A stretch of DNA of 30,978 bases from the IMG/VR virus record IMGVR_UViG_3300027917_000123, positions 1 through 30,978 of that record, one strand, 5' to 3'. The notes under the pieces are model-generated. The model was not told the DNA's origin. It saw nothing but the letters and a program-made list of their open reading frames with translations, and made no database searches. The number at the start of each line of letters is the position of its first letter. Position 1 is the first letter of the stretch. The position numbers were made by a program, and so were the translations under genes. Positions 7,612-16,472 of this stretch are shown here, one piece after another. Origin of the DNA: a virus.

Positions 7612-7802
7612 TGGGAATCCTAGATAAGATCGATAATTATCTTGCAGAGCAGGATAATAAGGGTGAAGAATACAAAAAATTGTTCAAAAAGATTTTGAGC
7701 AAATATGGTGTCGATGAACCAGATCAACTTTCTGATGAAGACAAGAAAAAATTCTTCGATGAAGTTGACAAATCATGGAAAGCCAAAAAGGAGACAGACT
7801 AA
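7611..7802 (+). CDS. Small head-cluster protein with MGILDKID leader, 63 aa
   Basis: Starts MGILDKIDNYLAEQD, matching the shared leader (I-x-x-x-I-D-x-x-L-x-E). The body has YKKLFKKILSKYGVDEP, then QLSDEDKKKFFDEVDKSWKAK. The pattern K-Y-G-V-x-x-P-x-x-L-S-D-E-x-K-K-x-F-F-x-x-V-D-x-x-W is one I associate with short C-terminal modules of phage head proteins (memory, no formal family). It is translationally coupled upstream through TAATG. The function is probably as a minor capsid-interior protein. Confidence 0.6.
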   Translation: MGILDKIDNYLAEQDNKGEEYKKLFKKILSKYGVDEPDQLSDEDKKKFFDEVDKSWKAKKETD

Positions 7803-7804
7803 TA

Positions 7805-8233
7805 ATGGCAAAGGTAGAAGACAAAATCAAAGATTTTCTGGATGAAGAGGAACCAGAGGTCGATGCTGATTTCGATGAAGATATTATAGATCAGATGTTA
7901 GAATTTTTTATGTCTTTAGAGCCAGATCAGGTATCAGACGAACAGGCAACTTCTATAATGGAAATTCTTGATTATTGGGATGATGAAGAAGAATCTGATG
8001 AAGAAAAAGAACTTTCAGAACTGGTAAGGAGAAAGGTTAGAATCGACCCTGCCGAAAGACGAAAGAGAAGAAGAGAATATAGACGCACCAAATTCAAGAA
8101 ACGTAGAAAGCTGAAGAAATACCGTAGATCGGCACGTGGAAAACTTATGGCAAGAAAGTCTAAGAGAATGGCTAAGAGAGGACGCACGGCAACCGGCAAA
8201 CGTCAGAGAACATTCATTGGCGCAAGAAACTAA
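7805..8233 (+). CDS. Bipartite acidic/basic protein, probable packaged DNA-binding protein, 142 aa
   Basis: I chose the ATG at 7805, two bases after the preceding stop and about 12 bases after AGGAG, rather than the in-frame ATG at 7775 inside the previous gene. Residues 1-70 are highly acidic (DFLDEEEPEVDADFDED, WDDEEESDEEKE); residues 78-142 are an Arg/Lys-rich tail with AERRKRRREYRRTKFKKRRK and GKLMARKSKRMAKRG. The leader MAKVEDKIKDFLDEE fits the Leu-x-Glu set. Such a charge split would be self-neutralising until the acidic half is removed, analogous in logic to processed T4 internal proteins. The stop overlaps the next start (TAATG). Confidence 0.65.
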   Translation: MAKVEDKIKDFLDEEEPEVDADFDEDIIDQMLEFFMSLEPDQVSDEQATSIMEILDYWDDEEESDEEKELSELVRRKVRIDPAERRKRRREYRRTKFKKRRKLKKYRRSARGKLMARKSKRMAKRGRTATGKRQRTFIGARN

Positions 8234-8694
8234 TGAATTACAATAAGTATAATAATGTGAAGGATACGTTCATTCCAAGAAACTCAGAGAAGTATACCGG
8301 AACGTACCCGATTGTTGTAAGAAGTACATGGGAAAGGATGTTTATGCAATGGCTTGACGCTAATCCAAATGTGATAGAGTGGAAGAGCGAAAGCACGTAC
8401 ATCAAATATTTCGATCCTGTATATAATAGGTGGAGAAGATACTACCCAGATTTTCTCATTTGCTTGCGTGACAATAATGGTAACATACAAAGACATCTCA
8501 TAGAGATAAAACCATATAAAGAAACTGTACCACCAAGATTCGGGAAGGGTGATTCACAAAGAACAAAGATGATCAAAGAAGCCAACTACAAAAGGAATAA
8601 GGCTAAGTTCAAAGCAGCTATAGAATATTGTAGACAAATGGGGTATGGGTGGAAAATTCTGACCGAAAGAGAACTTTTTACTAATGGCACTTAG
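8233..8694 (+). CDS. 4: Head completion nuclease, T4 gp4-like
   Basis: A 153-residue protein matching the T4 gp4 (gp50) head-completion family in length and motifs. An N-terminal IVVRSTWERMFMQWLD segment is followed by NPNVIEWKSES, then YYPDFLI...HLIEIKPYKETVPPR. The last part is a PD-(D/E)xK-type nuclease core as in TnsA/VSR-like folds: Asp of YPDF, Glu and Lys of IEIKP. In T4, gp4 acts late in head maturation, after DNA packaging and before tail joining. It overlaps the next gene by 11 bases and ends in TAG. Confidence in the family is high. Confidence 0.88.
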   Translation: MNYNKYNNVKDTFIPRNSEKYTGTYPIVVRSTWERMFMQWLDANPNVIEWKSESTYIKYFDPVYNRWRRYYPDFLICLRDNNGNIQRHLIEIKPYKETVPPRFGKGDSQRTKMIKEANYKRNKAKFKAAIEYCRQMGYGWKILTERELFTNGT

Positions 8695-9199
8695 AAGAAT
8701 ATATAAGAAAAGATTCAAAGGTGTGACATGGAAGAGTGGACATTTTTATGACTTCAAATATCAGGCATACGAGAACGATCCGAAACCGACAGTTATATTC
8801 ATGTACTTCTTTCAAGGTACACATCAGCACACGGGAAGACAATGGAGATTTTTTCAGGCAATAAATCTCTCATATGTTCCACGTGCTATTAGAAGAAGAT
8901 TTGTGCGTGATTGGAGCGCACAAATGACGAAAAGACCAGATGTGAAATTTACGTGGATGAAAGTAAAATCAAGATATCCGCAGATTCAAAATGCTGTTAG
9001 AAGATATTTCTATGATCCTGCATACTACATAAGCGGAGCAAAGGAAATACCAATGGATGATGTTGAGACAATCGTTGTCTCTACATGGAGCAAAGACTTC
9101 AGCAGAAAGGTAAAGAATGTATTCCTTTCAAAACTAAAACGAATAAGAAAGAATGTAGCACAGTTCAAGAGAACTGGAAAGTTCCCAAGAAGGAGATAG
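8684..9199 (+). CDS. Basic protein next to gp4, possible DNA-end or neck protein, 171 aa
   Basis: A very basic 171-residue protein with many aromatic residues. It has the layout FYDFKYQAYENDPKP-x-VIFMYFF, then a loop and QAINLSYVP, and ends in a polybasic helix and FPRRR. The motif (F-x-Y-x-x-Y-x-N-D-P-x-P-x-x-I then x-x-x-N-L-x-Y-V) resembles small proteins in T4-like marine phages that share a locus with head-completion genes; their role is not settled. It is coupled to the gp4 gene by an 11-base overlap and followed after one base by the next ATG. DNA-end protection or neck assembly is a guess from charge and context. Confidence 0.6.
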   Translation: MALRRIYKKRFKGVTWKSGHFYDFKYQAYENDPKPTVIFMYFFQGTHQHTGRQWRFFQAINLSYVPRAIRRRFVRDWSAQMTKRPDVKFTWMKVKSRYPQIQNAVRRYFYDPAYYISGAKEIPMDDVETIVVSTWSKDFSRKVKNVFLSKLKRIRKNVAQFKRTGKFPRRR

Positions 9200-9200
9200 G

Positions 9201-9491
9201 ATGCAGACATATCAATCATTATATCAGAATGAAATCAGAGCAATTGAGCTTACTATCAATGATCAAGATGGTCAAGACTTTGTTCCAAGTGCTGCCTTCT
9301 TTGCCGTAGAAAACGAAAGCGGAACAGAAGTAGTAGCAGAACAGGCAGCACAGATTGTGGGAAATACTGTTCTTGCAATCATAGGCACATTGGTCACTGC
9401 AACGATAGGAAAGTATAGAATTATATGGAGACTCCAAAGAACAGGGTATACATATTATCACGCTACTGACTTGGATGTATTTTCAATATAA
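9201..9491 (+). CDS. Small beta-rich fibre-associated protein, 96 aa
   Basis: A 96-residue protein with an Ig- or BppU-like strand pattern: AIELTINDQDGQDFVPSAAFFAVEN, a second half with VLAIIGTLVTATIGKYRIIWRLQRTG and YYHATDLDVF. N-terminal domains of this kind attach receptor-binding proteins to baseplates in other phages, and this gene directly precedes the fibre genes. The ATG follows AGGAG with one base between the previous TAG and itself. The IIG-TLV-TATIG stretch is too polar to be a convincing membrane helix. The role is inferred from fold impression and neighbourhood. Confidence 0.55.
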   Translation: MQTYQSLYQNEIRAIELTINDQDGQDFVPSAAFFAVENESGTEVVAEQAAQIVGNTVLAIIGTLVTATIGKYRIIWRLQRTGYTYYHATDLDVFSI

Positions 9492-9668
9492 ATGGCAGAT
9501 AGATATACAAATACTGTAGATTTTTTAATGTTTGAATTGACGAATGATGAACCCAAAGTGTACAACACATCAGAGACACTTATGTTTGAATTGAGGTCAT
9601 ATCATGAAGGAACTGCCGCATTTGCAAGCCTTCTTGACTTCGTAGAAATAACCGGAGGTGTATTTTAA
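9492..9668 (+). CDS. Very small fibre-cluster protein with internal duplication, 58 aa
   Basis: A 58-codon gene beginning at the base after the preceding TAA. The translation starts MADRYTNTVDFLMFEL and ends FVEITGGVF. Two similar segments, NTVDFLMFELTN and NTSETLMFELRS, lie 18 residues apart, a small tandem duplication that argues for a real coding sequence. It ends four bases before the giant fibre gene, which it may help anchor or fold. No named family. It is easily missed because it is shorter than usual gene-calling cut-offs. Confidence 0.55.
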   Translation: MADRYTNTVDFLMFELTNDEPKVYNTSETLMFELRSYHEGTAAFASLLDFVEITGGVF

Positions 9669-9672
9669 TTAA

Positions 9673-12600
9673 ATGGCACGTTACCATTTTCAAGGAAGAG
9701 CGAGAGACACATACGGAAACGTAAAACTAAACGAACCAATATCAATATGGGAAGCAGGAACAGGACAGACAACACCCGCAATTGTTTATACTGCCTTTAC
9801 GGGTGGCTCACCGATCAGTGCGGCACCACAAATTACTTCTGATGCTTTCGGTTATTTTTCATTTTACGTAGACGATACAGACTATCCCGGTGCCGGGGAA
9901 TATTTTGATATTACTTCTTCGGAGTTTACTTACACTAATATTGATGTAATCAGAAGAGGGCCAAGTGGAACGTCTGGAACAAGCGGCACAAGCGGGTCTT
10001 CAGGAAGCAGCGGCACTTCTGGGTCTTCGGGAAGTTCGGGAAGTTCGGGAAGCAGCGGAACAAGCGGGTCTTCAGGTACAAGTGGTGTTCAAGGCCCTGC
10101 CGGTACAAGTGGCACAAGCGGGTCATCAGGTACATCAGGTAGTATTGGCCCATCCGGTGCGGCAGGAAGTTCAGGAACTTCTGGAACATCGGGTGTTGAT
10201 GGTACAAGCGGCACAAGTGGAAATTCAGGCACAAGTGGATCAAGTGGAACATCGGGTGTTAGTGGAACATCGGGAACAAGCGGTGTTAGTGGAACAAGTG
10301 GAACATCAGGAAGTAGTGGTACTTCTGGGTCTTCAGGCACAAGTGGATCATCTGGATCAGGATTTACCTATAGAGGAACGTGGGCGGTTTCTACAGCATA
10401 TTATGTATGGGATATTGTAGAAAACGATGGAAGAACATTTATCTGTGAAGTAGAACACGTTTCAACAGCAACAGATGAGCCGGGGGTTGGAATCAATTGG
10501 ACTCTTGCATGGGGAATATTTGTCGATAACTCTGGTACATCGGGAACATCTGGTTCTTCAGGCACAAGTGGAAGCTCAGGCACATCAGGCACTAGCGGTG
10601 ATGGAATAGTATGGGAAGGAACATGGATTACTTCTACTAGCTATCAGGAAAACGATGTTGTAGAATCAGGTGGGAATGCCTATATAGCAACATCAAATCA
10701 TACATCAGACTCTACTACCCAACCGGGAAGTGGTGCATCATGGGATACAGTTTGGGATGTCTTCTCTACAGGAGCGGGAACATCAGGAACAAGTGGATCA
10801 TCAGGATCGGGATTTACATGGAAGGGGCCGTGGGCTGTATCTACTTCTTACATAGTTGATGATGTTGTAGAAAATAACGGTGATGCATATATCTGTACAG
10901 TGAACCACACATCTGTTTCTACAGATGAGCCGGGGGTTGGAATCAATTGGACTCTTGCATGGGATTTGTTTGTATCAGAAGCAGGTACATCAGGAACAAG
11001 CGGTACTTCAGGCACAGCAGGAACAAGTGGTAGTAGTGGATCATCTGGTAGTAGTGGCAGCAGCGGAACGAGCGGAGAAAGTTTCAACTGGCAAGATGGT
11101 TGGGTATCTGGTGCAGCATATGTTGAGAGAGACATCGTAAACAATGCAGGAAACGTTTACTTCTGTACAACCGACCATACATCAGACCTTACAAACGAAC
11201 CACCTTCAGGTGGATCATGGACAACCTATTGGGATGAGTTTCTACAAGGTGGGGTAAGTGGAACATCAGGAACATCAGGTGTCAGCGGTACTTCTGGATC
11301 ATCAGGAACATCAGGTGTCAGCGGTTTCAGTGGCACCTCTGGAACCAGTGGTACAAGCGGAACCACAGGTACTTCAGGAACTTCAGGTATTAGCGGTACT
11401 TCAGGATCAAGCGGTACTTCAGGCACAGCAGGAACATCTGGATCAAGCGGTACTTCAGGTGGTGGGGCGGTTGCTGAAAGATATAGATTTAGCACAAGCA
11501 TTGCCGATAGTGATCCCGGCAGCGGATATTTAAGATTCAATAATTCTACATATTCAAGTGTAACAAGAATCTATATCGATCTTCAGAATTTCTACGCACA
11601 AGATGTAACAAATTGGATTGCGACATTTGATGATTCCGATAGTACAATAAGAGGATACATAAAGGTTTCAAGCCGATCAACGGCAACCAATTGGGCGTTA
11701 TTTGCAATTACAGGAGCAAATATTACTGCTACTGGATATAGAAAGATTGTTGTATCTTACGTAACAGCAGGATCAAGCCTATCCAACAATGAAGGAGTGA
11801 ATGTTTCATTTGTAAGAACAGGTGATGCCGGTGCCATTGGCGCAACAGATAGAATCCAATCAGGCAATGATGTTGTAAGAGCATACGGAACCGGAAGCGT
11901 AAAGATAAGTGCAGACGGAACGCTTGTTACCGAATTTACTTCTGGTGGTGCTACAGTAAGACACTACGTACCACTACAGTTACAAACAGGTGGATCAGTA
12001 AACGCTATATCTTCTACTCCTACAGGTGATCCAAATACTCTTCTAACTGGAACAGCGGTTTCAGCAATGACTTCCGGTGCGGGGGCGGGTGGCCTATTTA
12101 ATGAAGATGGAAACAATAATATAGTTGGTGGTACAGGTGCCGGGGGGTCGCTGACAACCGGAGCAGACAATTTCCTTGCCGGTGTAAATGCAGGGGCATC
12201 ACTGGATGACGATGATAATACAGTAATAATCGGAAACAATGCCGGTGCAGATATAACACAACAGACTAATGGCTCTGTTATTGTTGGTTATAACGCAGCA
12301 AGATATCTGGAAAGCAGTGCCGGTGAAAACATAGTAATTGGTACTGAAGCAGGTTGGGGCCATGCATCAAATCCAATTGATTATGCACGATCTATCTTCA
12401 TTGGATACCAAGCAGGTTACAGTAATGAAACGGCTCTTGACGTTGTTGCTATTGGTACACAATCTCTTTATAATGAGACCGATGGTAGTAATAGTGTCTA
12501 CATTGGATATCAATCAGGGTTCGGAACAGGAGCATCAACATTTAATGCTTCAAATAATGTCTATATTGGATATAGAGCAGGGTATTCTATCGATTCAACA

Positions 12601-13644
12601 GATAATAATGTTGGTATAGGCGATTCTGCATTATATTCTGCTGCACTTACCACTTCTAGTCAAAATGTAGCAATTGGCCCCAATGCGGGTAGAGATTTAA
12701 CACAGGGAAGTAATCAGGTATTCATAGGTTACAATGCAGCTAGATATCTGGAAACCGGCACCGGTACGAACATATGTATCGGTGCAGAAGCAGGACGTGG
12801 ACATGCTACAAATCCCAATACATATGGTGGGTGTGTATTCATCGGCTATAATGCAGGACAAGACAATGAAAGTGGTTCTTTCAGTGTAGGAATTGGATAC
12901 AATGCATTAGCAGACATGACCACTTCTAACTTTAATGTAGCAGTCGGTTTTGCTGCCGGTGAGGATTTACCTTCACAGACAAACCCAAGTACTCTTATAG
13001 GTGGAAATGCAGGAAGATATATAAACAGCGGAAATGGTGGTAACACTGTTGTTGGTTACGATGCCGGTAAGGGAGCGGTAAGTACCACAAGCTATGAAAG
13101 CTGCGTGTTTATCGGAAACGATGCGGGAACAGCAAACCTATCAGGTGATAATAATATCGCAATAGGTAGAGATGCACTTAGCGTAGGAACTACAGTAGCA
13201 AACAATGTAGTAATAGGATATCAGGCAGGACAAAACGTAACCGGTGACAGCAATGTTATCCTTGGATACCAAGCAGGACAAAACGAGACAGCAATTTCAA
13301 ACAAACTGATAATTGCAAATTCAAATACCTCTACTCCGTTGGTATCCGGTGATTTCAGTACCAATATGTTCCATATCCACGGTACAATTACTTCTGATAG
13401 TGTAAGAACAGGAATAGAAACACTATCAGCAGCAGTGTCAGCAGTAATCAGTTTTTCTACGGATATTGGCACAACATCATATAATATAATAGGAAACTTG
13501 GAAAACACAACCGATGCATCACCATCATTCTATAACTGGTTAATAGTAGATAAGCAGACATCGGGATTTACAGTAAGATTTTCAGGAACGCTAGATAGTA
13601 GTAATTATGTATTTAACTATCGTGCAGACACGGGAGTATTTTAA
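9673..13644 (+). CDS. Giant tail-fibre protein: collagen-like repeats, four CBM5/12-like modules, YadA-like stalk
   Basis: A 1323-residue fibre. Residues 1-95 form a beta-rich anchor ([16 protein letters not shown]). Gly-X-Ser collagen-like triplets, mostly G-T-S and G-S-S, then occupy about residues 96-228 and four later stretches. Between them are four modules of about 55 residues (roughly 230-285, 310-366, 379-433, 470-525) with pattern W-x-x-x-x-x-Y-x-x-x-D-x-V-x-x-x-G-x-x-Y-I-C...H-T-S...E-P...W...W, typical of CBM5/12 chitin-binding-like domains. After a beta domain, about residues 795-1215 carry many N-x-V-x-I-G-x-x-A-G repeats like trimeric adhesin heads. There is no S74 chaperone. 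It shares TAATG with the next fibre. Receptor or surface-polysaccharide binding is expected. Confidence 0.85.
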   Translation: MARYHFQGRARDTYGNVKLNEPISIWEAGTGQTTPAIVYTAFTGGSPISAAPQITSDAFGYFSFYVDDTDYPGAGEYFDITSSEFTYTNIDVIRRGPSGTSGTSGTSGSSGSSGTSGSSGSSGSSGSSGTSGSSGTSGVQGPAGTSGTSGSSGTSGSIGPSGAAGSSGTSGTSGVDGTSGTSGNSGTSGSSGTSGVSGTSGTSGVSGTSGTSGSSGTSGSSGTSGSSGSGFTYRGTWAVSTAYYVWDIVENDGRTFICEVEHVSTATDEPGVGINWTLAWGIFVDNSGTSGTSGSSGTSGSSGTSGTSGDGIVWEGTWITSTSYQENDVVESGGNAYIATSNHTSDSTTQPGSGASWDTVWDVFSTGAGTSGTSGSSGSGFTWKGPWAVSTSYIVDDVVENNGDAYICTVNHTSVSTDEPGVGINWTLAWDLFVSEAGTSGTSGTSGTAGTSGSSGSSGSSGSSGTSGESFNWQDGWVSGAAYVERDIVNNAGNVYFCTTDHTSDLTNEPPSGGSWTTYWDEFLQGGVSGTSGTSGVSGTSGSSGTSGVSGFSGTSGTSGTSGTTGTSGTSGISGTSGSSGTSGTAGTSGSSGTSGGGAVAERYRFSTSIADSDPGSGYLRFNNSTYSSVTRIYIDLQNFYAQDVTNWIATFDDSDSTIRGYIKVSSRSTATNWALFAITGANITATGYRKIVVSYVTAGSSLSNNEGVNVSFVRTGDAGAIGATDRIQSGNDVVRAYGTGSVKISADGTLVTEFTSGGATVRHYVPLQLQTGGSVNAISSTPTGDPNTLLTGTAVSAMTSGAGAGGLFNEDGNNNIVGGTGAGGSLTTGADNFLAGVNAGASLDDDDNTVIIGNNAGADITQQTNGSVIVGYNAARYLESSAGENIVIGTEAGWGHASNPIDYARSIFIGYQAGYSNETALDVVAIGTQSLYNETDGSNSVYIGYQSGFGTGASTFNASNNVYIGYRAGYSIDSTDNNVGIGDSALYSAALTTSSQNVAIGPNAGRDLTQGSNQVFIGYNAARYLETGTGTNICIGAEAGRGHATNPNTYGGCVFIGYNAGQDNESGSFSVGIGYNALADMTTSNFNVAVGFAAGEDLPSQTNPSTLIGGNAGRYINSGNGGNTVVGYDAGKGAVSTTSYESCVFIGNDAGTANLSGDNNIAIGRDALSVGTTVANNVVIGYQAGQNVTGDSNVILGYQAGQNETAISNKLIIANSNTSTPLVSGDFSTNMFHIHGTITSDSVRTGIETLSAAVSAVISFSTDIGTTSYNIIGNLENTTDASPSFYNWLIVDKQTSGFTVRFSGTLDSSNYVFNYRADTGVF
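10365..11250 (+). repeat. Four carbohydrate-binding-like module copies inside the fibre gene
   Basis: Copies start near 10365, 10605, 10809 and 11082, each about 165 bases, separated by Gly-Thr-Ser coding stretches. Copies 1 and 3 share an identical 43-base block (10471-10513 and 10921-10963), although the DNA around it differs, indicating recent copying or gene conversion between modules. Copies 2 and 4 are more divergent. Confidence 0.75.
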
Positions 13645-16229
13645 TGGCAAGAATTGATTTCAACGGAAACTTAGTATTAGACGCAGGGGAGTCACAGAAA
13701 TACATAACAACAGGTATATCTTATTCGTCTATAGATTATACCAGTGGGTATGCTGAGAACGATCCATTATCAGATTTGACAGTGGTAGCATCAACGATTA
13801 CTACAAGTACGTCTTATTCTTTGTCTTATACTGGCGCACAGAACGTAGTAAAAAGTTACGGTAGTGGATATTTCACGGGCGATCTTTACTTCAAATTCAG
13901 TTTCAAACTTGGTAGCGGATCATCCGGTACCGGTTATATGGTTCCTTTTGCTCTCCATAATTCAGCAACAAATCTGAGAGCAGATCAATGGTGGAACGTT
14001 AGTAATGGAAACGTTGCTGTATACATACCCGCAACATCTAGAGCATTAGTTTTGAGATCGTATGATACATCACAACACATATCTTCTAGTTATACCGTTT
14101 CATATGGAACAACATACTACTGTGATGTTTATAGAATAACATCAGATGGTAAATGGTATCTGGATATATATTCAGATTCGGATAGAACATCTTTGCTTGC
14201 TTCTAGAGAATTAACATATACAACCGCTAATGATTACGATGTTCATGAAGGATTTACTTACTATCGGCTTTCAGGAAACCTTAATACTTGTACTTCAGGT
14301 GACTTTGAAATTGGAACAGCGGGTGGAACAACGACAATATCAACAATTTCTAATGATACCACTCTCGCTAATGCAAGCCCATCTGCATTTGTAACGGAAT
14401 ATGCAATAAAAACATACGTGGATGATAATGCCGGTGGTGGGTTTAGTTTCGATGGTAGTAATAATGTTTTCAGCGTAATCGGCCCTTCTGCAATGGGTGG
14501 CACAGATAATCTTGTTTATGGACAAGAAGCCGGGGAAACACTAACGGGAATAAACAACGTTATACTAGGTGATCAAGCCGGGAAGACACTATCAACTGGA
14601 AATAGAAATGTATTCATAGGAGAACAGTGTGGTTCATTTATCGCTTCCGGTGGTACATCAACTGCTTCTGATAATATTGCTATAGGATATTCTTCATTAA
14701 GAGAAGCATATAATGATAGTAATTATAATGTTGCTATTGGTTATTCCACAATGTTTAACACTTCCCGTGGTTCAATTCAAAATATAGCATTGGGTCGTGA
14801 TGCAATGTACTATGGGTACAATGCAAATGATGACAACATTGCTATTGGTTATCAGGCAATGTACGGGCCGGTTACTGGATATTCAGAAGTAGAAGACAAC
14901 ATTGCTATTGGTTACAGAGCATTGTATAGCATACAATCTCCTGTCGGTGGATTTCTATCAACAGATAATATAGCAATTGGAGCAAGTGCATTATTGGATT
15001 TAACAAATGGATCATCTAATATTGCTATTGGCGCAGGGGCGGGAAGTTCGATTATCAATGGTATTGGTTCCGTCTGCGTTGGTCAAAATTCGGGTGCATC
15101 TACTAACACTCCAATTGTTGCCATAGGATCATCGGCAGGAAACAGCAGTACAGGCCTAGGAAATACTTTTGTTGGCTATCAGGCCGGTGCATTTGTGGAG
15201 GCAGGTATACAGAACATAGTGGTTGGTTACACAGCCGGTAGAGGTGCTTTCGATGATAATAATGACTACAATAGATGTACAATAATTGGTTTAGCAGCAG
15301 GAACAAACCTAAGAAATGCCGGGGATGATAATATTGCCATTGGTTACAATACAATGTTCTATGAAACATCGGGTTCCAGAAATACAGCCGTTGGAAATTT
15401 TGCTCTAGGCGGGGTCAGCGGTGGCGATCATCTGGCAGACTACAATACTTGTGTTGGATACGGTGCAGGATATTATCTTGATTCGGGAGAGTTTAATATT
15501 TTTATCGGATATCAAGCGGGTAGCGGTCAAGTATCACTAGCGGGTTCTGATGGTACACATAACATACTTATTGGTTATAATTCATTGAGAAGATTTTATA
15601 GCAACGACTATAATATTTGTATTGGTTCAGAAACAATGCAGTCTGACGCTGCTTCAGCGGCAACAGTAAACAACAATATAATGATAGGCTACAGAGCAGG
15701 GTATGTAGCAGGATCAGCCAACAATGTAATGATTGGACATCAGGCAGGAGACACAATCATTGAAGGCGGCAGCAATACTTTTATCGGATATCAAGCAGAC
15801 GCAGATAGTAGCAGCCATTCAAATGCAGCAGCATATGGTAACGGTGCAGTAGCGACAGCATCCAACTATATTGCTATGGGAAACACTTCAGTCTCAGCGG
15901 CAGAAGCACAAGTTTCTTGGGGAACATATTCTGACAAAAGAATGAAGTCAAACATTATAAATAATGATATAGGACTTGATTTCATTGTAAAACTTCAACC
16001 AAAGAGATTCAATAAGATCGATATTGGAGAACACAAAATGTATGATGGTCTTATTGCACAGGAAGTAAAAACAGCAATGGATGAATTGGGAATTGATTTC
16101 AGCGGGTGGAGAAAAAACCACGGTGAGAGTGGAATGCAAACACTGGCATACAGTGATTTTGTTATGCCGTTGATCAATGCTGTGAAGGAGCTAAAGAAAG
16201 AAGTGGATGAACTGAAAAAAAGGTTATAG
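13644..16229 (+). CDS. Tail fibre with lectin-like domain, YadA-like repeats and S74 chaperone
   Basis: An 861-residue fibre coupled to the previous one by TAATG. After a short anchor (MARIDFNGN), residues about 45-225 look like a concanavalin/LamG-type jelly roll (DLYFKFSFKLG, YYCDVYRITSDGKWYLDIY). A linker of the type seen in fibres (SAFVTEYAIKTYVDD) leads into about 280-760 with many N-I-A-I-G-Y-x-A-x repeats. The end is a peptidase-S74 intramolecular chaperone: SDKRMKSNI with the probable catalytic Ser at residue 763, then GLIAQEV, LAYSDFVMPLINAVKEL and a C-terminal coiled coil. S74 domains fold trimeric beta-rich fibres and cleave themselves off. It ends in TAG. Host recognition is the expected job. 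Confidence 0.88.
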   Translation: MARIDFNGNLVLDAGESQKYITTGISYSSIDYTSGYAENDPLSDLTVVASTITTSTSYSLSYTGAQNVVKSYGSGYFTGDLYFKFSFKLGSGSSGTGYMVPFALHNSATNLRADQWWNVSNGNVAVYIPATSRALVLRSYDTSQHISSSYTVSYGTTYYCDVYRITSDGKWYLDIYSDSDRTSLLASRELTYTTANDYDVHEGFTYYRLSGNLNTCTSGDFEIGTAGGTTTISTISNDTTLANASPSAFVTEYAIKTYVDDNAGGGFSFDGSNNVFSVIGPSAMGGTDNLVYGQEAGETLTGINNVILGDQAGKTLSTGNRNVFIGEQCGSFIASGGTSTASDNIAIGYSSLREAYNDSNYNVAIGYSTMFNTSRGSIQNIALGRDAMYYGYNANDDNIAIGYQAMYGPVTGYSEVEDNIAIGYRALYSIQSPVGGFLSTDNIAIGASALLDLTNGSSNIAIGAGAGSSIINGIGSVCVGQNSGASTNTPIVAIGSSAGNSSTGLGNTFVGYQAGAFVEAGIQNIVVGYTAGRGAFDDNNDYNRCTIIGLAAGTNLRNAGDDNIAIGYNTMFYETSGSRNTAVGNFALGGVSGGDHLADYNTCVGYGAGYYLDSGEFNIFIGYQAGSGQVSLAGSDGTHNILIGYNSLRRFYSNDYNICIGSETMQSDAASAATVNNNIMIGYRAGYVAGSANNVMIGHQAGDTIIEGGSNTFIGYQADADSSSHSNAAAYGNGAVATASNYIAMGNTSVSAAEAQVSWGTYSDKRMKSNIINNDIGLDFIVKLQPKRFNKIDIGEHKMYDGLIAQEVKTAMDELGIDFSGWRKNHGESGMQTLAYSDFVMPLINAVKELKKEVDELKKRL

Positions 16230-16243
16230 GAGAAAATTGTATT

Positions 16244-16447
16244 ATGGAAGAAATGGAAGCAACAAAAGTTATAGGAAGAGACGAAGCATTACAAGCATTA
16301 GAGAGCGATCTACAACAAAGAAAGCAGGAATGTTGGACTGAAATAATGGAAGTGTTGGAACGATACCAACTCCGATTTGATGTTACGACCATCATAAATA
16401 ATAATAGAGTAATGCATCAACTTGATGTAGTTCCAAAACAACAATAA
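16244..16447 (+). CDS. Unrecognised small protein between fibre and glycosyltransferase, 67 aa
   Basis: A 67-residue helical protein, MEEMEATKVIGRDEALQALES, with a central QRKQECWTEIMEVLERY helix and a basic end. It follows a TAG GAG junction: the ribosome site AGGAG overlaps the stop of the S74 fibre. No motif is recognised. It may assist fibre folding or attachment, as small chaperones often follow fibre genes, but the sequence alone does not show this. Confidence 0.55.
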   Translation: MEEMEATKVIGRDEALQALESDLQQRKQECWTEIMEVLERYQLRFDVTTIINNNRVMHQLDVVPKQQ

Positions 16448-16472
16448 AATACTTCAAAATGTGAGAGTGAAA

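Noticed and set aside
9960-11470. CRISPR array or satellite-type repeat
   Set aside because: Repeats are codon-level Gly-Thr-Ser triplets in one open frame, without constant repeat-spacer lengths.
9950-11540. Long frames on both strands inside the collagen-like region (Pro/Val/Leu-rich or Gln/Val-rich proteins)
   Set aside because: They are shadow translations of the repetitive Gly-Thr-Ser codons, show only the mirrored repeat, and lack ribosome sites.
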